A stretch of 64,000 nucleotides of DNA. Origin: an uncultured bacterium (GTDB taxonomy: Bacteria; Acidobacteriota; Thermoanaerobaculia; Thermoanaerobaculales; Thermoanaerobaculaceae). The stretch spans positions 1 to 64,000 of the forward strand of contig CALEVZ010000031.1 in NCBI GenBank assembly GCA_937924755.1, in the 5' to 3' direction. Made by a program: the position numbers and the translations under genes. The notes under the pieces were generated by a model. The model saw nothing but the letters and a program-made list of their open reading frames with translations, made no database searches and was not told the origin of the DNA. Of this stretch, positions 28,750 to 37,814 are shown piece after piece; position 1 is the stretch's first letter, and every line of letters starts with the position of its first letter.

Positions 28750-29118
28750 ATGCGCGTCAAACGTGGTTCCAACCGGGTGCAGCGGCGCAAGAAGATATTG
28801 AAGCTGGCAAAGGGCTATTATCTCACCAAGCACAACGCCTATCGCATCGCGAAGCTGCAGGTGGAGCGTTCCCTCCAGTACGCCTACCGGGATCGGCGGC
28901 AGCGCAAGCGCCAGATGCGTGCTCTGTGGATCGTGCGCATCAACGCCGCGGTGCGCCGGCACGAGCTGTCCTACTCCCAGTTCATCGCTGGCCTCAAGGC
29001 GGCGGGCTCGACCCTCGACCGCAAGGTGCTGGCGGATCTGGCGGTTCGCGATCCTCAGGGGTTCGGGGACGTGGTGGCGCTGGCGCGCAAGGGGCTCGCC
29101 AAGCTCGCCGTGGCGTAA
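28750..29118 (+). CDS. rplT: 50S ribosomal protein L20
   Basis: This 122-residue protein starts [20 protein letters not shown], with [20 protein letters not shown] and [20 protein letters not shown], the conserved L20 core. It binds 23S rRNA early in assembly and in many bacteria represses its own operon. The length is normal. The stop (TAA 29116-29118) is directly followed by the pheS ATG with no gap. Confidence 0.96.
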   Translation: MRVKRGSNRVQRRKKILKLAKGYYLTKHNAYRIAKLQVERSLQYAYRDRRQRKRQMRALWIVRINAAVRRHELSYSQFIAGLKAAGSTLDRKVLADLAVRDPQGFGDVVALARKGLAKLAVA

Positions 29119-30147
29119 ATGACTGCTCCACAGTTGCAGGCCGTTCGCGCCGAGTTCGACGCCGAACTCGCCGCGGCGGGGAGAGACCCCGCGCGGGTGG
29201 AGGAGGTGCGCATCCGCTTCGCCGGGCGGCGCTCGGGGGTGCTGCGCGAGCTGGAAGAGCGGCTGAAAGGATTGCCGCGGGAGGAGAAGCCCGCCTACGG
29301 CAAGGCCCTCAACGAGCTCAAGCAGTACATCAGCGAACGTTTGGAGCAGGCGCGCAGGGGCGTCGGGCCGGCTCGGGAGGAGATATTCCTGGATGTGACC
29401 CTGCCGGGGCGGGCGCCGCGTTTGGGATCGGTGCATCCGGTGACGCTGGTGCGGCGGGAGATCGAGGAGATCTTTCTGCGCATGGGGTACTCGGTGGCCG
29501 ACGGTCCAGAGGTGGAGGACGACTGGCACAACTTCGAGGCCCTCAACATCCCCCCTTTTCACCCGGCCCGGGACACCCAGGACACCTTTTACCTCCCGGG
29601 GGGGCTGCTGCTGCGCACCCACACCTCGCCGGTGCAGATCCGCGCCATGGAGACCATGGAGCTGCCTCTCCGCCTCATCATCCCCGGGCGGGTGTACCGG
29701 AGGGATTCGGATCTGCGGCACTCCCCGATGTTTCACCAGGTGGAGGGGCTGGTGGTGGGGGAGGGGATCACCTTTGCCCACCTCAGGGCCACCCTGGAAG
29801 CGTTCGTCCACGTGCTCTTCGACCCGGCCCTCAAGGTGCGGCTGCGGCCCAGCTTCTTCCCCTTCACCGAACCCTCCGCCGAGGTGGACATCACCTGCAT
29901 CCTCTGCCGGGGGCAGGGGTGCGCCATGTGCTCGGGGTCGGGGTGGATCGAAATCCTCGGGGCCGGCATGGTGGATCCTAGGGTGCTGCGCGCCTGTCGC
30001 ATCGATCCCCAGCGCTACAGCGGCTTTGCCTTCGGCTGCGGCCTCGACCGGGTGGCCCTGCTGAAGTACGGCCTGCCCGACCTCCGCTTGCTCTTCTCCG
30101 GCGACGAGCGCTTCCTGCGCCAGTTCGGCAGTGAAGGTGCCCTGTGA
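29119..30147 (+). CDS. pheS: phenylalanyl-tRNA synthetase alpha subunit
   Basis: This 342-residue class II synthetase subunit has an N-terminal coiled coil (about 1-85), then the catalytic core with GSVHPVTLVRREIEEIFLRM, RTHTSPVQIRAME, FHQVEGLVVGEGITFAHL and the C-terminal FGCGLDRVALLKYGLPDLRL. It forms an alpha2-beta2 enzyme with PheT. Its TGA overlaps the pheT GTG as GTGA, ensuring coupled synthesis. Confidence 0.97.
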   Translation: MTAPQLQAVRAEFDAELAAAGRDPARVEEVRIRFAGRRSGVLRELEERLKGLPREEKPAYGKALNELKQYISERLEQARRGVGPAREEIFLDVTLPGRAPRLGSVHPVTLVRREIEEIFLRMGYSVADGPEVEDDWHNFEALNIPPFHPARDTQDTFYLPGGLLLRTHTSPVQIRAMETMELPLRLIIPGRVYRRDSDLRHSPMFHQVEGLVVGEGITFAHLRATLEAFVHVLFDPALKVRLRPSFFPFTEPSAEVDITCILCRGQGCAMCSGSGWIEILGAGMVDPRVLRACRIDPQRYSGFAFGCGLDRVALLKYGLPDLRLLFSGDERFLRQFGSEGAL

Positions 30148-32201
30148 GGTTCCTGCTCTCGTGGCTGCGCGAACACCTGAGCGAGTGCCGGCTCGAGGCG
30201 GCGGAGCTGGCGGCGCGGCTTACCGCGGTGGGGTTCAACGTGGAGCTGCGCGAGCCGGCGGATGGGGAGGGCAAGCCCGGCGACGAGGTGTGGGAGGTGG
30301 ACGTCACCACCAACCGCCCCGACGCCATGAATCACCGCGGCCTGGCGCGGGAGGCGGCGGCGGTGGGGGCGGGGGAGCTGCGCCCGCTCGACCTGTCGGT
30401 CACCGAGGAGGGGACAGCGGCGGGGGAGCTGGCCCGGGTGAGGGTGGAAGACGGCGAGGGGTGCCCGCGTTACTGCGCCCGGGTGGTGCGGGGGGTGCGG
30501 GTGGGCCCCTCCCCGGCCTGGCTGGCGGCGCGCCTGAGCGCTTGCGGCGTGCGCCCCATCAACAACGTGGTGGACGCCACTAACTACGTGTTGCTGGACC
30601 TCGGCCAGCCGCTGCACGCCTTCGATCTGGACCTCCTGGAGGGACGGGAGGTGCGGGTGCGGGCGGCCCGGCCGGGGGAAACCCTGCGGACGTTGGACGG
30701 CGTGGAGCGGGTGCTGGAAGCCGGCGACGTGGTGATCGCCGATGCCCGGCGCCCGGTGGCCCTGGCCGGCATCATGGGGGGGGCCGAGACGGAAATCACT
30801 GCATCCACGCGCGACGTGTTGCTGGAGTCGGCCACTTTCCACCCCCTGCGGGTGCGGCGCACCGCCCACCGCCTGGGCCTGAAGACCGAGGCCTCCCATC
30901 GCTTCGAGCGGGGCGCCGATCGCGCCATGGCGCGCACCGCCGTGGATGCCTGCGCCGCCCTCATCTCCCGCATCGCCGGCGGTGAGGTGGCGCCGGGCAT
31001 GCTGGACTCGGCCCCCCAGCCACCGGCGCCCGCCGTCATCGCCTTTTCCCTGCAGCGCCTGAACGCCTTCGCCGGCTGCCAGGTGCCGCCGGAGTTCGTG
31101 ATCCCGCTGCTGACGCGGCTGGAGCTGGCACCCCGGCGCGATGGCGACCTGGTGAGTTGTACGGTGCCCACCTTTCGCACCGATCTGGAGCTGCCCGAGG
31201 ACCTCTACGAGGAGGTGCTTCGCCACTGGGGGTACGAGCGGGTGCCAGCGGTGCTGCCCGCCGCCGACCGGGGGCCCGGGCGTCGCCTGGGCTCCTGGCC
31301 GCTGGTGGAACGGGCGCGCCGGGCGTTGGCGGCGGTGGGGGTGGCGGAGGCGATTACTTACTCCTTCACTGACCCCGGACTGGAAGCGGCGACGGCCTCC
31401 TCACCGCTGGCGGGGCGAGGGGACCCGGTGCCCCTCCTCAATCCCCTGTCTGCCCGTTCCTCGGTGCTGCGCCGCTCCCTCCTGGCGGGTCTGGTGGAGG
31501 CCGCCGCGGGTAACTTGCGGCGGGGTGCCGGCGCGGTGTTGTTGGGTGAGGTGGGGCGGGCCTTCTTCGGCACGCCGGGTGGGGTGCGCGAAGAGGAGCG
31601 GGCGGCCGTGGTGCTGGCCGGCGAGGTGGGCAGCTGGGATGGCCGGCGGAACGCCGACTTTCTGGATCTCAAGGGCTTGGTGGAAGGGTTCCTGTCCGGC
31701 CTGGGCTTGCCTCCGGCGCGCTGGCGGCCGGGCAGCTGCGCCCTCCTGGAGAGCGGTCAGGGGGCGGAGGTGATGCTGGGCGGAAGGGTGATCGCGGTGG
31801 CCGGGCGGCTCGCCGAGGCGATCGGCGAGCGGCTGGACATCGCCCAGCCCCTGTGGGTAGCCGAGGTGGATCTGGCGGCGGTCGCGGGGGAGGGCACTGC
31901 GACCTTCCGCCCGCTGCCGCGCTTTCCGGCGGTGGTCGCCGACCTCACCGTCCGGCACCGTGTCGACCTCACCTACGATCAACTGGTGGGGGCGCTGATG
32001 GCCGCCGCCCCGGAGTGGCTCGAGGGTGTGGCGCCAGTGGTGCAGTACCGGGGCGAAGGGGTGGCGGCGGGGGAGGTGAAGACCACCTTACGCCTCACCT
32101 ATAGACACGGCGAGCGTTCCCTCTCCCAGGAGGAGGTGAACGCTGCCCACTTCGCCGCCATGGAGCGGCTGGCCGCCGAGCTGGGCGTTCGTTTCGATTA
32201 G
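30144..32201 (+). CDS. pheT: phenylalanyl-tRNA synthetase beta subunit, short form
   Basis: This 685-residue subunit has the B3/B4 editing domain (GVRPINNVVDATNYVLLDLG), the B5 domain (LPEDLYEEVLRHWGYERVP) and the C-terminal anticodon-recognition fold (LPRFPAVVADLTVRH). The usual length is about 790-800 residues. The N-terminal tRNA-binding OB-fold (EMAP-like) domain is absent: after about 40 residues the chain passes straight to EVDVTTNRPDAMNHRGLARE. This short form is known in several phyla. Its start overlaps pheS. Confidence 0.95.
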   Translation: MRFLLSWLREHLSECRLEAAELAARLTAVGFNVELREPADGEGKPGDEVWEVDVTTNRPDAMNHRGLAREAAAVGAGELRPLDLSVTEEGTAAGELARVRVEDGEGCPRYCARVVRGVRVGPSPAWLAARLSACGVRPINNVVDATNYVLLDLGQPLHAFDLDLLEGREVRVRAARPGETLRTLDGVERVLEAGDVVIADARRPVALAGIMGGAETEITASTRDVLLESATFHPLRVRRTAHRLGLKTEASHRFERGADRAMARTAVDACAALISRIAGGEVAPGMLDSAPQPPAPAVIAFSLQRLNAFAGCQVPPEFVIPLLTRLELAPRRDGDLVSCTVPTFRTDLELPEDLYEEVLRHWGYERVPAVLPAADRGPGRRLGSWPLVERARRALAAVGVAEAITYSFTDPGLEAATASSPLAGRGDPVPLLNPLSARSSVLRRSLLAGLVEAAAGNLRRGAGAVLLGEVGRAFFGTPGGVREEERAAVVLAGEVGSWDGRRNADFLDLKGLVEGFLSGLGLPPARWRPGSCALLESGQGAEVMLGGRVIAVAGRLAEAIGERLDIAQPLWVAEVDLAAVAGEGTATFRPLPRFPAVVADLTVRHRVDLTYDQLVGALMAAAPEWLEGVAPVVQYRGEGVAAGEVKTTLRLTYRHGERSLSQEEVNAAHFAAMERLAAELGVRFD

Positions 32202-32211
32202 GGAGTGCCCC

Positions 32212-32439
32212 ATGGACGTGTACAACGCACTGGAAAGCCGCGTCGAGCGCCTGATTGCGGCGTACCGGCAGCTCAAACAGCGGGTGGCCGAGCTGGAGGC
32301 GGAGAACGCCGCTTTTCGCACCGGCGAGGCGAATCTGCAGGCCCTCCAACAGCGGGTGGCCGACCTGGAGGCGGAGCGCGAAGAGGTGCGGGGCAGGCTG
32401 GAGCGCCTCCTGGCTGCCCTGCAACAGCTGGAAGTGTAA
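32212..32439 (+). CDS. ZapB-like coiled-coil protein
   Basis: This 75-residue protein is almost wholly a heptad-repeat coiled coil (RVERLIAAYRQLKQRVAELE, LQALQQRVADLEAEREEVRG). Its composition and length resemble the cell-division factor ZapB, which bridges ZapA and the chromosome. It lies ten bases after pheT. A ZapA homologue is encoded at 53.6 kb, so both partners would be present; in many acidobacterial genomes such coiled coils sit next to pheT or zapA. The assignment rests on length and coiled-coil pattern, not on specific motifs. Confidence 0.6.
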   Translation: MDVYNALESRVERLIAAYRQLKQRVAELEAENAAFRTGEANLQALQQRVADLEAEREEVRGRLERLLAALQQLEV

Positions 32440-32560
32440 GGCCTGGGGGACCAGACCACCCCCCACGGGCGCCGGGGAACGCCCCTGCCGTCCCCGGCTA
32501 GCCCTGCCGGAAAGGGTGAGGTCGCCCTTCCCGGGGAGAGGGGAAAGGAGGAGCTAACCT

Positions 32561-33202
32561 TTGCGTGTCCCACGCCCCCTAGACGCGGTGGAGATCCGGG
32601 TGTTGGGGTCGCTGCTGGAGAAGGAGCAGCTCACCCCAGAGGTCTATCCCCTGACGCCTCATCAGTTGCTGGCCGCCTGCAACCAGAAGACCAGCCGTGA
32701 GCCGGTCATGACCCTGGGCGAAAGCGAGGTCTCCTCGGCCCTGGAGCGCCTGCGCGAGCATGCTCTGGTGTGGCGCTCCAACGGCGCCCGGGTGGAGCGC
32801 TGGGAGCACTCCCTGGATCGTCGCTGGGAGCTGGAGCCGGCCAGCAAGGCGGTGATGAGCGTTCTCTTGCTGCGCGGCGCGCAGACGCCGGGAGAGCTGC
32901 GGCAGCGCTGTGGGCGCATGTATGAATTCGCTTCGCCGGCCGCCGTCGAGGCGGTTCTGCGGCGCTTGGCGGCGGCGGAGGCTCCCCTGGTGGCCGAGCT
33001 GCCGCTGCAGCCGGGACAGAAGGAGAGCCGCTGGATTCACCTGGTGGGAGAGGGAGCGGAGACGGCACGCGCGGCGGCGGGTGGCGCTCCCGCCCCCTAC
33101 CCGGGTGGCTGGGAAGCCCGTCTGGCTGCCCTGGAGGCCCGCGTCGCCGAGCTGGAAAGGCTGGTGCAATTCCTCTCCGGCGGGTTCGAGAGGCGGGGCT
33201 GA
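32561..33202 (+). CDS. yceH: YceH/DUF480 family winged-helix protein
   Basis: This 213-residue protein starts at TTG 32561-32563 with GGAGGAG eight bases upstream. DAVEIRVLGSLLEKEQLTPEVYPLT, LLAACNQKTSREPVM and LRGAQTPGELRQRCGRMYEF are the DUF480 hallmarks, with two tandem winged-helix domains. A short C-terminal coiled coil (EARLAALEARVAELERLVQF) is common in the family. No enzymatic role is known. It closes the pheT-side gene block and converges on recD2. Confidence 0.9.
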   Translation: MRVPRPLDAVEIRVLGSLLEKEQLTPEVYPLTPHQLLAACNQKTSREPVMTLGESEVSSALERLREHALVWRSNGARVERWEHSLDRRWELEPASKAVMSVLLLRGAQTPGELRQRCGRMYEFASPAAVEAVLRRLAAAEAPLVAELPLQPGQKESRWIHLVGEGAETARAAAGGAPAPYPGGWEARLAALEARVAELERLVQFLSGGFERRG

Positions 33203-33228
33203 AGGGGGCCGGGAGGTGCCACCGCCTC

Positions 33229-35508
33229 CTACGAGGGGTAAGGTGCCGGGGGATCGGGCTCGGCCACCGGGGCAAGGGGAAGTTGGCTGGGGTGGCGTTC
33301 CCGGGCTGGGAAGGCAGCTGCGAGACGCTCCTTCAAGGTGGTGATGCGCTGTCGCGCCTCCACCGTGCGCACGGCGATGGCCAACGCCTTGCGCGTCCCC
33401 ACCAGCACCACCAGGCGGCGCCCCCGGGTCATGGCGGTGTACAGCAAGTTGCGCTGTAGCAAAGCGTAGTGCTGGGTGTGGATGGGCACGACCACGGCCG
33501 GGTACTCGCCCCCCTGAGCCTTGTGCACGGTCACCGCGTAGGCGGGCAGGAGTTCGTCCAGCTCTCCGAAGTGATAGTCAACGTCGCGATCCTCGAAGCG
33601 CACCGTGAGCGTCTGCTCCAGCTGGTCGACCGCGGTGATGCGGCCAATGTCGCCGTTGAAGACCTCTTTCTCGTAATTGTTGACGGTCTGCATCACCCGG
33701 TCGCCGACGCGGTAGATCCAGCCAAAGCGGGAGACTCCGGCTGCCGCCGGGTTCAATGCCGCCTGCAGGGCCTGGTTGAGGTTGCGCGCCCCCAGCTCCC
33801 CCCGCTGCATGGGGGCGAGCACCTGGACGTCGCGCAGGGGATCTAGTTGGAAACGCCGGGGGATGGCCTCGGCCACCAGGCGCAGGATCAGCTCCACGCC
33901 CTTGGCCGGCTCCTCGGCGCGCACGAAAAAGCAGTCGTGCTGCCGGTCGCTGTCGCCGCGGCCGCGGGGGAACTCCGGCATCTGGCCGCTGTTGACCCGG
34001 TGGGCGTTGCTGATGATGGCGCTGCGGGCGGCCTGGCGGAAGACTTGGGCAAGGCGGCAAACCGGCACCACCTCCGCCTCGATGAGGTCGCGCAGCACGC
34101 AGCCGGGCCCCACTGACGGCAGCTGGTCGACATCTCCCACCAGGATCAGCGCTCCGTGGCGGGGGATGGCCCCTAGCAGCGACGCCGCCAGGGGCAAATC
34201 CAGCATGGAGCACTCGTCGATGATGAACACGTCTCCTTTTAGGGGGTTTTCCCGGCCGTGCAGGAAACCGCCGGTGCCCGGGTCGAACTCCAGCAGGCGG
34301 TGGACGGTGCGCGCCTCGCGGCCGGTGGCCTCGGACAGGCGCTTGGCCGCCCGCCCGGTGGGGGCGGCGAGCACTACCCGCAGGCTCTTGGCCGCCATCA
34401 CCTGGACGATGGCGTTCACCAGGGTGGTCTTGCCGACGCCGGGACCGCCGGTGAGGACCATGACCTTGGCCGTGACCGCCAGGGTGAGGGCCTGGCGCTG
34501 CTCGGTGGCGAGCTCCAGGCCGAGGCGTCGTTCGACCCAGGGAATCGCCCTGCTTACGTCGATGGGCGGGCAGGGGTGAGGGCCGCCGACCAGGCGGGCC
34601 AGACTCGAAGCCACGCTGGCTTCCGCTTCATCGAGCCAGGTCAGGTACACCAGGCGGCGCCCCTGGGCATCCTCCCGGCGCACCAGGCGGCGCTCCTCCA
34701 CGCCGTGCTCGAGGGCGCGTTCGACGATGTCGGCGGGGATTTCCAGCAGCTGGGCGGCGCGCGCTACCAGGTCGGCTTCGGGGTAAGCGCAGTGCCCCTG
34801 CTCGGTGAGTTCCAGCAGCACATGCTCCACCCCGGCGCGGGCGCGTTCCTCGGAATGAGGGTCGAAACCGAGCCGCAGTGCTAGGGCGTCGGCGGTTTTG
34901 AAACCGATGCCGCGAATGTCGCGAGCCAGGACGTAGGGATCCCGCTGCACGGTGGCGATGGCGTTCTCGCCGTAGGTTTTGAAGATGCGAAAGGCGCGTG
35001 CGGTGCCGAGACCGTGGGTGTGGAGGAAGAGCATGATCTCGTGGACGATCTTTTTCTCCCGCCACGCCACCTCCAGCAGGGCGCGGCGCTTGGGACCGAT
35101 CCCCTCCACGTCTTCGAGCTTTTCGGGTTCGGACTCGATGACCTCGAAGACGCGGGCGCCGAAGGCTCGCACCAGGCGCCCCGCCAGCTCGGGCCCGACG
35201 CCGCGCACGGCGCCGGAGGCAAGGTAGGTTTCGATCCCTAGGGGTGAGGTGGGGGAGGCCAGGCGCAGGGTGGTGGCGCGGAGCTGCTGACCGTGCCTGC
35301 GGTCGATGACCCATTCGCCCACCGCTTCCAGATGCTCCCCCGGGGTGACGGAAGGCGCGGTTCCCACCACTGTGATCGGCGCCCCAGGGCCGCGCAGGCG
35401 CACCCGTAGGACGCAAAACCCGCTCTCCGGATTGTGGTACCTCACCCGCTCCACGACACCGCGCACCGTGTCACGCTGTCCCTGTTCGCCGGCGTTCTCG
35501 TCAGGCAC
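33229..35508 (-). CDS. recD2: RecD2-type SF1B DNA helicase
   Basis: This 759-residue protein starts at GTG 35506-35508. It has the RecD2 layout: an N-terminal OB-like domain (GVVERVRYHNPESGFCVLRV), helix-hairpin-helix repeats (about 95-210, GVGPELAGRLV, VEGIGPKRR, IRGIGFKTADAL), Walker A at 353-361 (GGPGVGKTT), Walker B IIDECSMLD, and C-terminal VTVHKAQGGEYPAV with LYTAMTRGRRLVVLVG. It unwinds DNA 5'-3' independently of RecBC and is linked to repair and replication-fork stability. It is divergent from the FHA phosphatase gene. Confidence 0.95.
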   Translation of the reverse strand: MPDENAGEQGQRDTVRGVVERVRYHNPESGFCVLRVRLRGPGAPITVVGTAPSVTPGEHLEAVGEWVIDRRHGQQLRATTLRLASPTSPLGIETYLASGAVRGVGPELAGRLVRAFGARVFEVIESEPEKLEDVEGIGPKRRALLEVAWREKKIVHEIMLFLHTHGLGTARAFRIFKTYGENAIATVQRDPYVLARDIRGIGFKTADALALRLGFDPHSEERARAGVEHVLLELTEQGHCAYPEADLVARAAQLLEIPADIVERALEHGVEERRLVRREDAQGRRLVYLTWLDEAEASVASSLARLVGGPHPCPPIDVSRAIPWVERRLGLELATEQRQALTLAVTAKVMVLTGGPGVGKTTLVNAIVQVMAAKSLRVVLAAPTGRAAKRLSEATGREARTVHRLLEFDPGTGGFLHGRENPLKGDVFIIDECSMLDLPLAASLLGAIPRHGALILVGDVDQLPSVGPGCVLRDLIEAEVVPVCRLAQVFRQAARSAIISNAHRVNSGQMPEFPRGRGDSDRQHDCFFVRAEEPAKGVELILRLVAEAIPRRFQLDPLRDVQVLAPMQRGELGARNLNQALQAALNPAAAGVSRFGWIYRVGDRVMQTVNNYEKEVFNGDIGRITAVDQLEQTLTVRFEDRDVDYHFGELDELLPAYAVTVHKAQGGEYPAVVVPIHTQHYALLQRNLLYTAMTRGRRLVVLVGTRKALAIAVRTVEARQRITTLKERLAAAFPARERHPSQLPLAPVAEPDPPAPYPS

Positions 35509-35605
35509 GGCGGGATAGTAACCTCGACGGCATTGCCTGAGGAGGAAGGAGCCGAGGCGAACGGGACTTGCTCGCCGCGAGGGCCGCTGCCATACTCGCC
35601 GCCCC

Positions 35606-37270
35606 ATGATCAGGCTTCGCGTCGCCGTTCTTGGCTCTGCCCCCTTCGAACGCCAGTTCGACCAAGACGAGGTGATCATCGGGCGCTCCTCCCGCGCCCA
35701 TTTGCTCCTCGCCGATCGCGCCCTGTCGCGGGAACACGCCCGTCTCTTCCGGCGGGACGGTGCCTGGTTCGTGGAGGATCTGGGCTCGCGAAACGGAACG
35801 ACCTGCGGCGGCCAGCGCATCGAAGGTGCACGTCGGCTGGCCGAGGGCGACCATCTCGGGCTCGGGGGGAGCACGCTCGCTGTGCTGGCGGTGGGCGGCC
35901 AGGCGGTGGCGTTGATGCCGGAGGAACGCGACCTGGGGCAGCACACGGTGTTCCTGTCGGCGTCCCAGATGCTGCGGGAGAGCGACGTGGCCAGCCTTCG
36001 ACTGGGGGAGGACGACGCCGCCACCCTGCGCCGGCATGTGGAGCGGCTCAAGCTTCTCAACGAGGTGCAACAGGCGCTCTCCCGGTCCATCACCCGCGAG
36101 GAGCTGCTGGAGCTCATCCTGGACCGGGCCTTCTCCCACCTCAAGCCCGAGCAGGCGGCGATCTTCCTGAAGGCGGACGCAGGTGGGGAGTTCGTACGCG
36201 CCGCCAGTCGGGTCCTCAACCCTGGGGTGCCGGAGTTGCAGGTGTCGCGCTCGCTGGTGCGCGAGGTGGTGAACCGGGGTCTGGCCGCGCTGGTGCTCGA
36301 CGCCCGGACCGATGCCCGTTTTTCGGAAGCGGCAAGCCTGATGAACGTGGGCTTGCGCTCGATCCTGGCGGCGCCGTTGATGGACCCGGAGGGCGCGGTG
36401 GGGATGATCGTCCTCGGCACCCGGGTGGCGTTGCGGCAGTACAGCGAGGACGACGCCCAGCTCATGGTGACCCTCGGCTCGGCGGCGGCCATGCGCCTGC
36501 GCAACATCGCCCTGGCCGAGGAAGCGGCGGAAAGGCGCAGGCTGGAGTCCGAGGTGGCGCTGGCACGGCGCATCCAGGTGGCGTTGCTGCCCGAAACGCT
36601 GCCCCCTTTGGCGGGGTGGGAGGTGCACGCCGGCAACGTACCTTCGCGCGTGGTCTCGGGAGACTACTACGTCGTCATGCCGCGGCCCGGCGGTGACGGC
36701 GCCGTCTTCATGGTGGCCGACGTTTCCGGCAAGGGGATTGCGGCCTCGCTGCTCACCGCCTCGCTCGAGGCGTTGGCGGCCGGCCCGATCGAGGATGGCC
36801 TGCCACCCGACGAGGTCTGCGAGCGCGTCTCGCGCCGGCTCTTTCAGCGCACCCCCCCGGAGAAGTACGCCACGGCCTTCGTCGCGTCGGTGGAGGGGTC
36901 ATCCGGGGTGATGCGCTACGCCAACGCCGGGCATAACCCGGCGCTGCTCGTGCGGGCGTCCGGGGAGACCCAGTGGCTGGGAGCCACCGGGGTGCCGTTG
37001 GGCCTGCTGTCCCAGGCTTGCTACGAGCCCGCAGCGGTGCAGCTCGCCCCGGGTGACCTGGTGGTGCTGTACACCGACGGCATCACCGAGGCGATGAACC
37101 CGGCCGAGGAGGAGTACGGCGGCGCCCGTCTCGAGGCCGTTTGCCGCCGCCACCGCGGCGCTGCGTTGCCTGACCTGCAGGCGGCCGTCGAGCGCGACCT
37201 CGACGCCTTCGCCGCCGGCGTGCCGTACGCCGACGACCGCACCATCGTCATGCTCCGTCGCTGCAGGTGA
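35606..37270 (+). CDS. FHA-GAF-SpoIIE (PPM) serine phosphatase
   Basis: This 554-residue cytosolic signalling protein has an FHA domain (about 20-95: IIGRSSRAHLLLADRALSRE, LGSRNGT) that would bind phospho-threonine. A GAF domain (about 150-300) follows, then a SpoIIE/RsbU PP2C domain (about 315-554) with metal-binding VVSGDYYVV, FMVADVSGKGIAAS, ANAGHNPALL and LYTDGITEAMNP. Such proteins dephosphorylate anti-sigma-factor antagonists or other Ser/Thr phosphoproteins. The FHA domain suggests input from a Ser/Thr kinase such as the one at 45-48 kb. No STAS or anti-sigma gene is adjacent. Confidence 0.92.
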   Translation: MIRLRVAVLGSAPFERQFDQDEVIIGRSSRAHLLLADRALSREHARLFRRDGAWFVEDLGSRNGTTCGGQRIEGARRLAEGDHLGLGGSTLAVLAVGGQAVALMPEERDLGQHTVFLSASQMLRESDVASLRLGEDDAATLRRHVERLKLLNEVQQALSRSITREELLELILDRAFSHLKPEQAAIFLKADAGGEFVRAASRVLNPGVPELQVSRSLVREVVNRGLAALVLDARTDARFSEAASLMNVGLRSILAAPLMDPEGAVGMIVLGTRVALRQYSEDDAQLMVTLGSAAAMRLRNIALAEEAAERRRLESEVALARRIQVALLPETLPPLAGWEVHAGNVPSRVVSGDYYVVMPRPGGDGAVFMVADVSGKGIAASLLTASLEALAAGPIEDGLPPDEVCERVSRRLFQRTPPEKYATAFVASVEGSSGVMRYANAGHNPALLVRASGETQWLGATGVPLGLLSQACYEPAAVQLAPGDLVVLYTDGITEAMNPAEEEYGGARLEAVCRRHRGAALPDLQAAVERDLDAFAAGVPYADDRTIVMLRRCR

Positions 37271-37286
37271 ATTTCGAAGGGAGGCG

Positions 37287-37784
37287 TCAACCGTCTCGGT
37301 CGCCCGGCCGGTCACCACCCTCGCCGGGCGAGATCGGGCGCTCCTGCCAGTCGCTGTAGTCCGGGATTTCCCGCTGGTACGGCGCGGCCAGCAGCGGCGA
37401 CGAGATGAGGTAGTCGGCGGTCGCCCGGTTGCAGGCCACGGGGAGGTTCCATACCACCGAAATTCGCAGCAGCGCCCTGACGTCCGGGTCATGGGGAAGC
37501 GGCTTGAGGGGGTCCCAGAAGAACACCAGCAGATCGATCTCGCCCTCGGCGATGAGCGCGCCCAGCTGCTGGTCGCCGCCCAAGGGCCCGCTCTTGAGAC
37601 GACGAACGTCAAGGCCCAGCTCCCTCTCGAGCAGGCGGCCGGTCGTGCCGGTGGCCAGGAGGCGGTGCCGGGCGAGCGTCGCCACGTTGTAGCGGGCCCA
37701 GGCCACGAGGTCGTGCTTGCAGTTGTCGTGGGCGACCAGGGCGATGGTCTTGACGGCGGTCCCTCCGGGTCCAGTGTGATCCAT
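37287..37784 (-). CDS. mgsA: methylglyoxal synthase
   Basis: This 165-residue protein matches MgsA throughout: [20 protein letters not shown], the phosphate-binding [10 protein letters not shown], the catalytic-Asp region [17 protein letters not shown], and [20 protein letters not shown]. It turns dihydroxyacetone phosphate into methylglyoxal, a bypass of lower glycolysis under phosphate limitation. The C-terminal 20 residues are a polar extension. ATG 37782-37784 is chosen though its ribosome site is weak. It may follow the acyltransferase gene in the same transcript (30-base gap). Confidence 0.95.
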   Translation of the reverse strand: MDHTGPGGTAVKTIALVAHDNCKHDLVAWARYNVATLARHRLLATGTTGRLLERELGLDVRRLKSGPLGGDQQLGALIAEGEIDLLVFFWDPLKPLPHDPDVRALLRISVVWNLPVACNRATADYLISSPLLAAPYQREIPDYSDWQERPISPGEGGDRPGDRDG

Positions 37785-37814
37785 AGTTGACGCCCAGGAG
37801 CACGATCGGGACGG

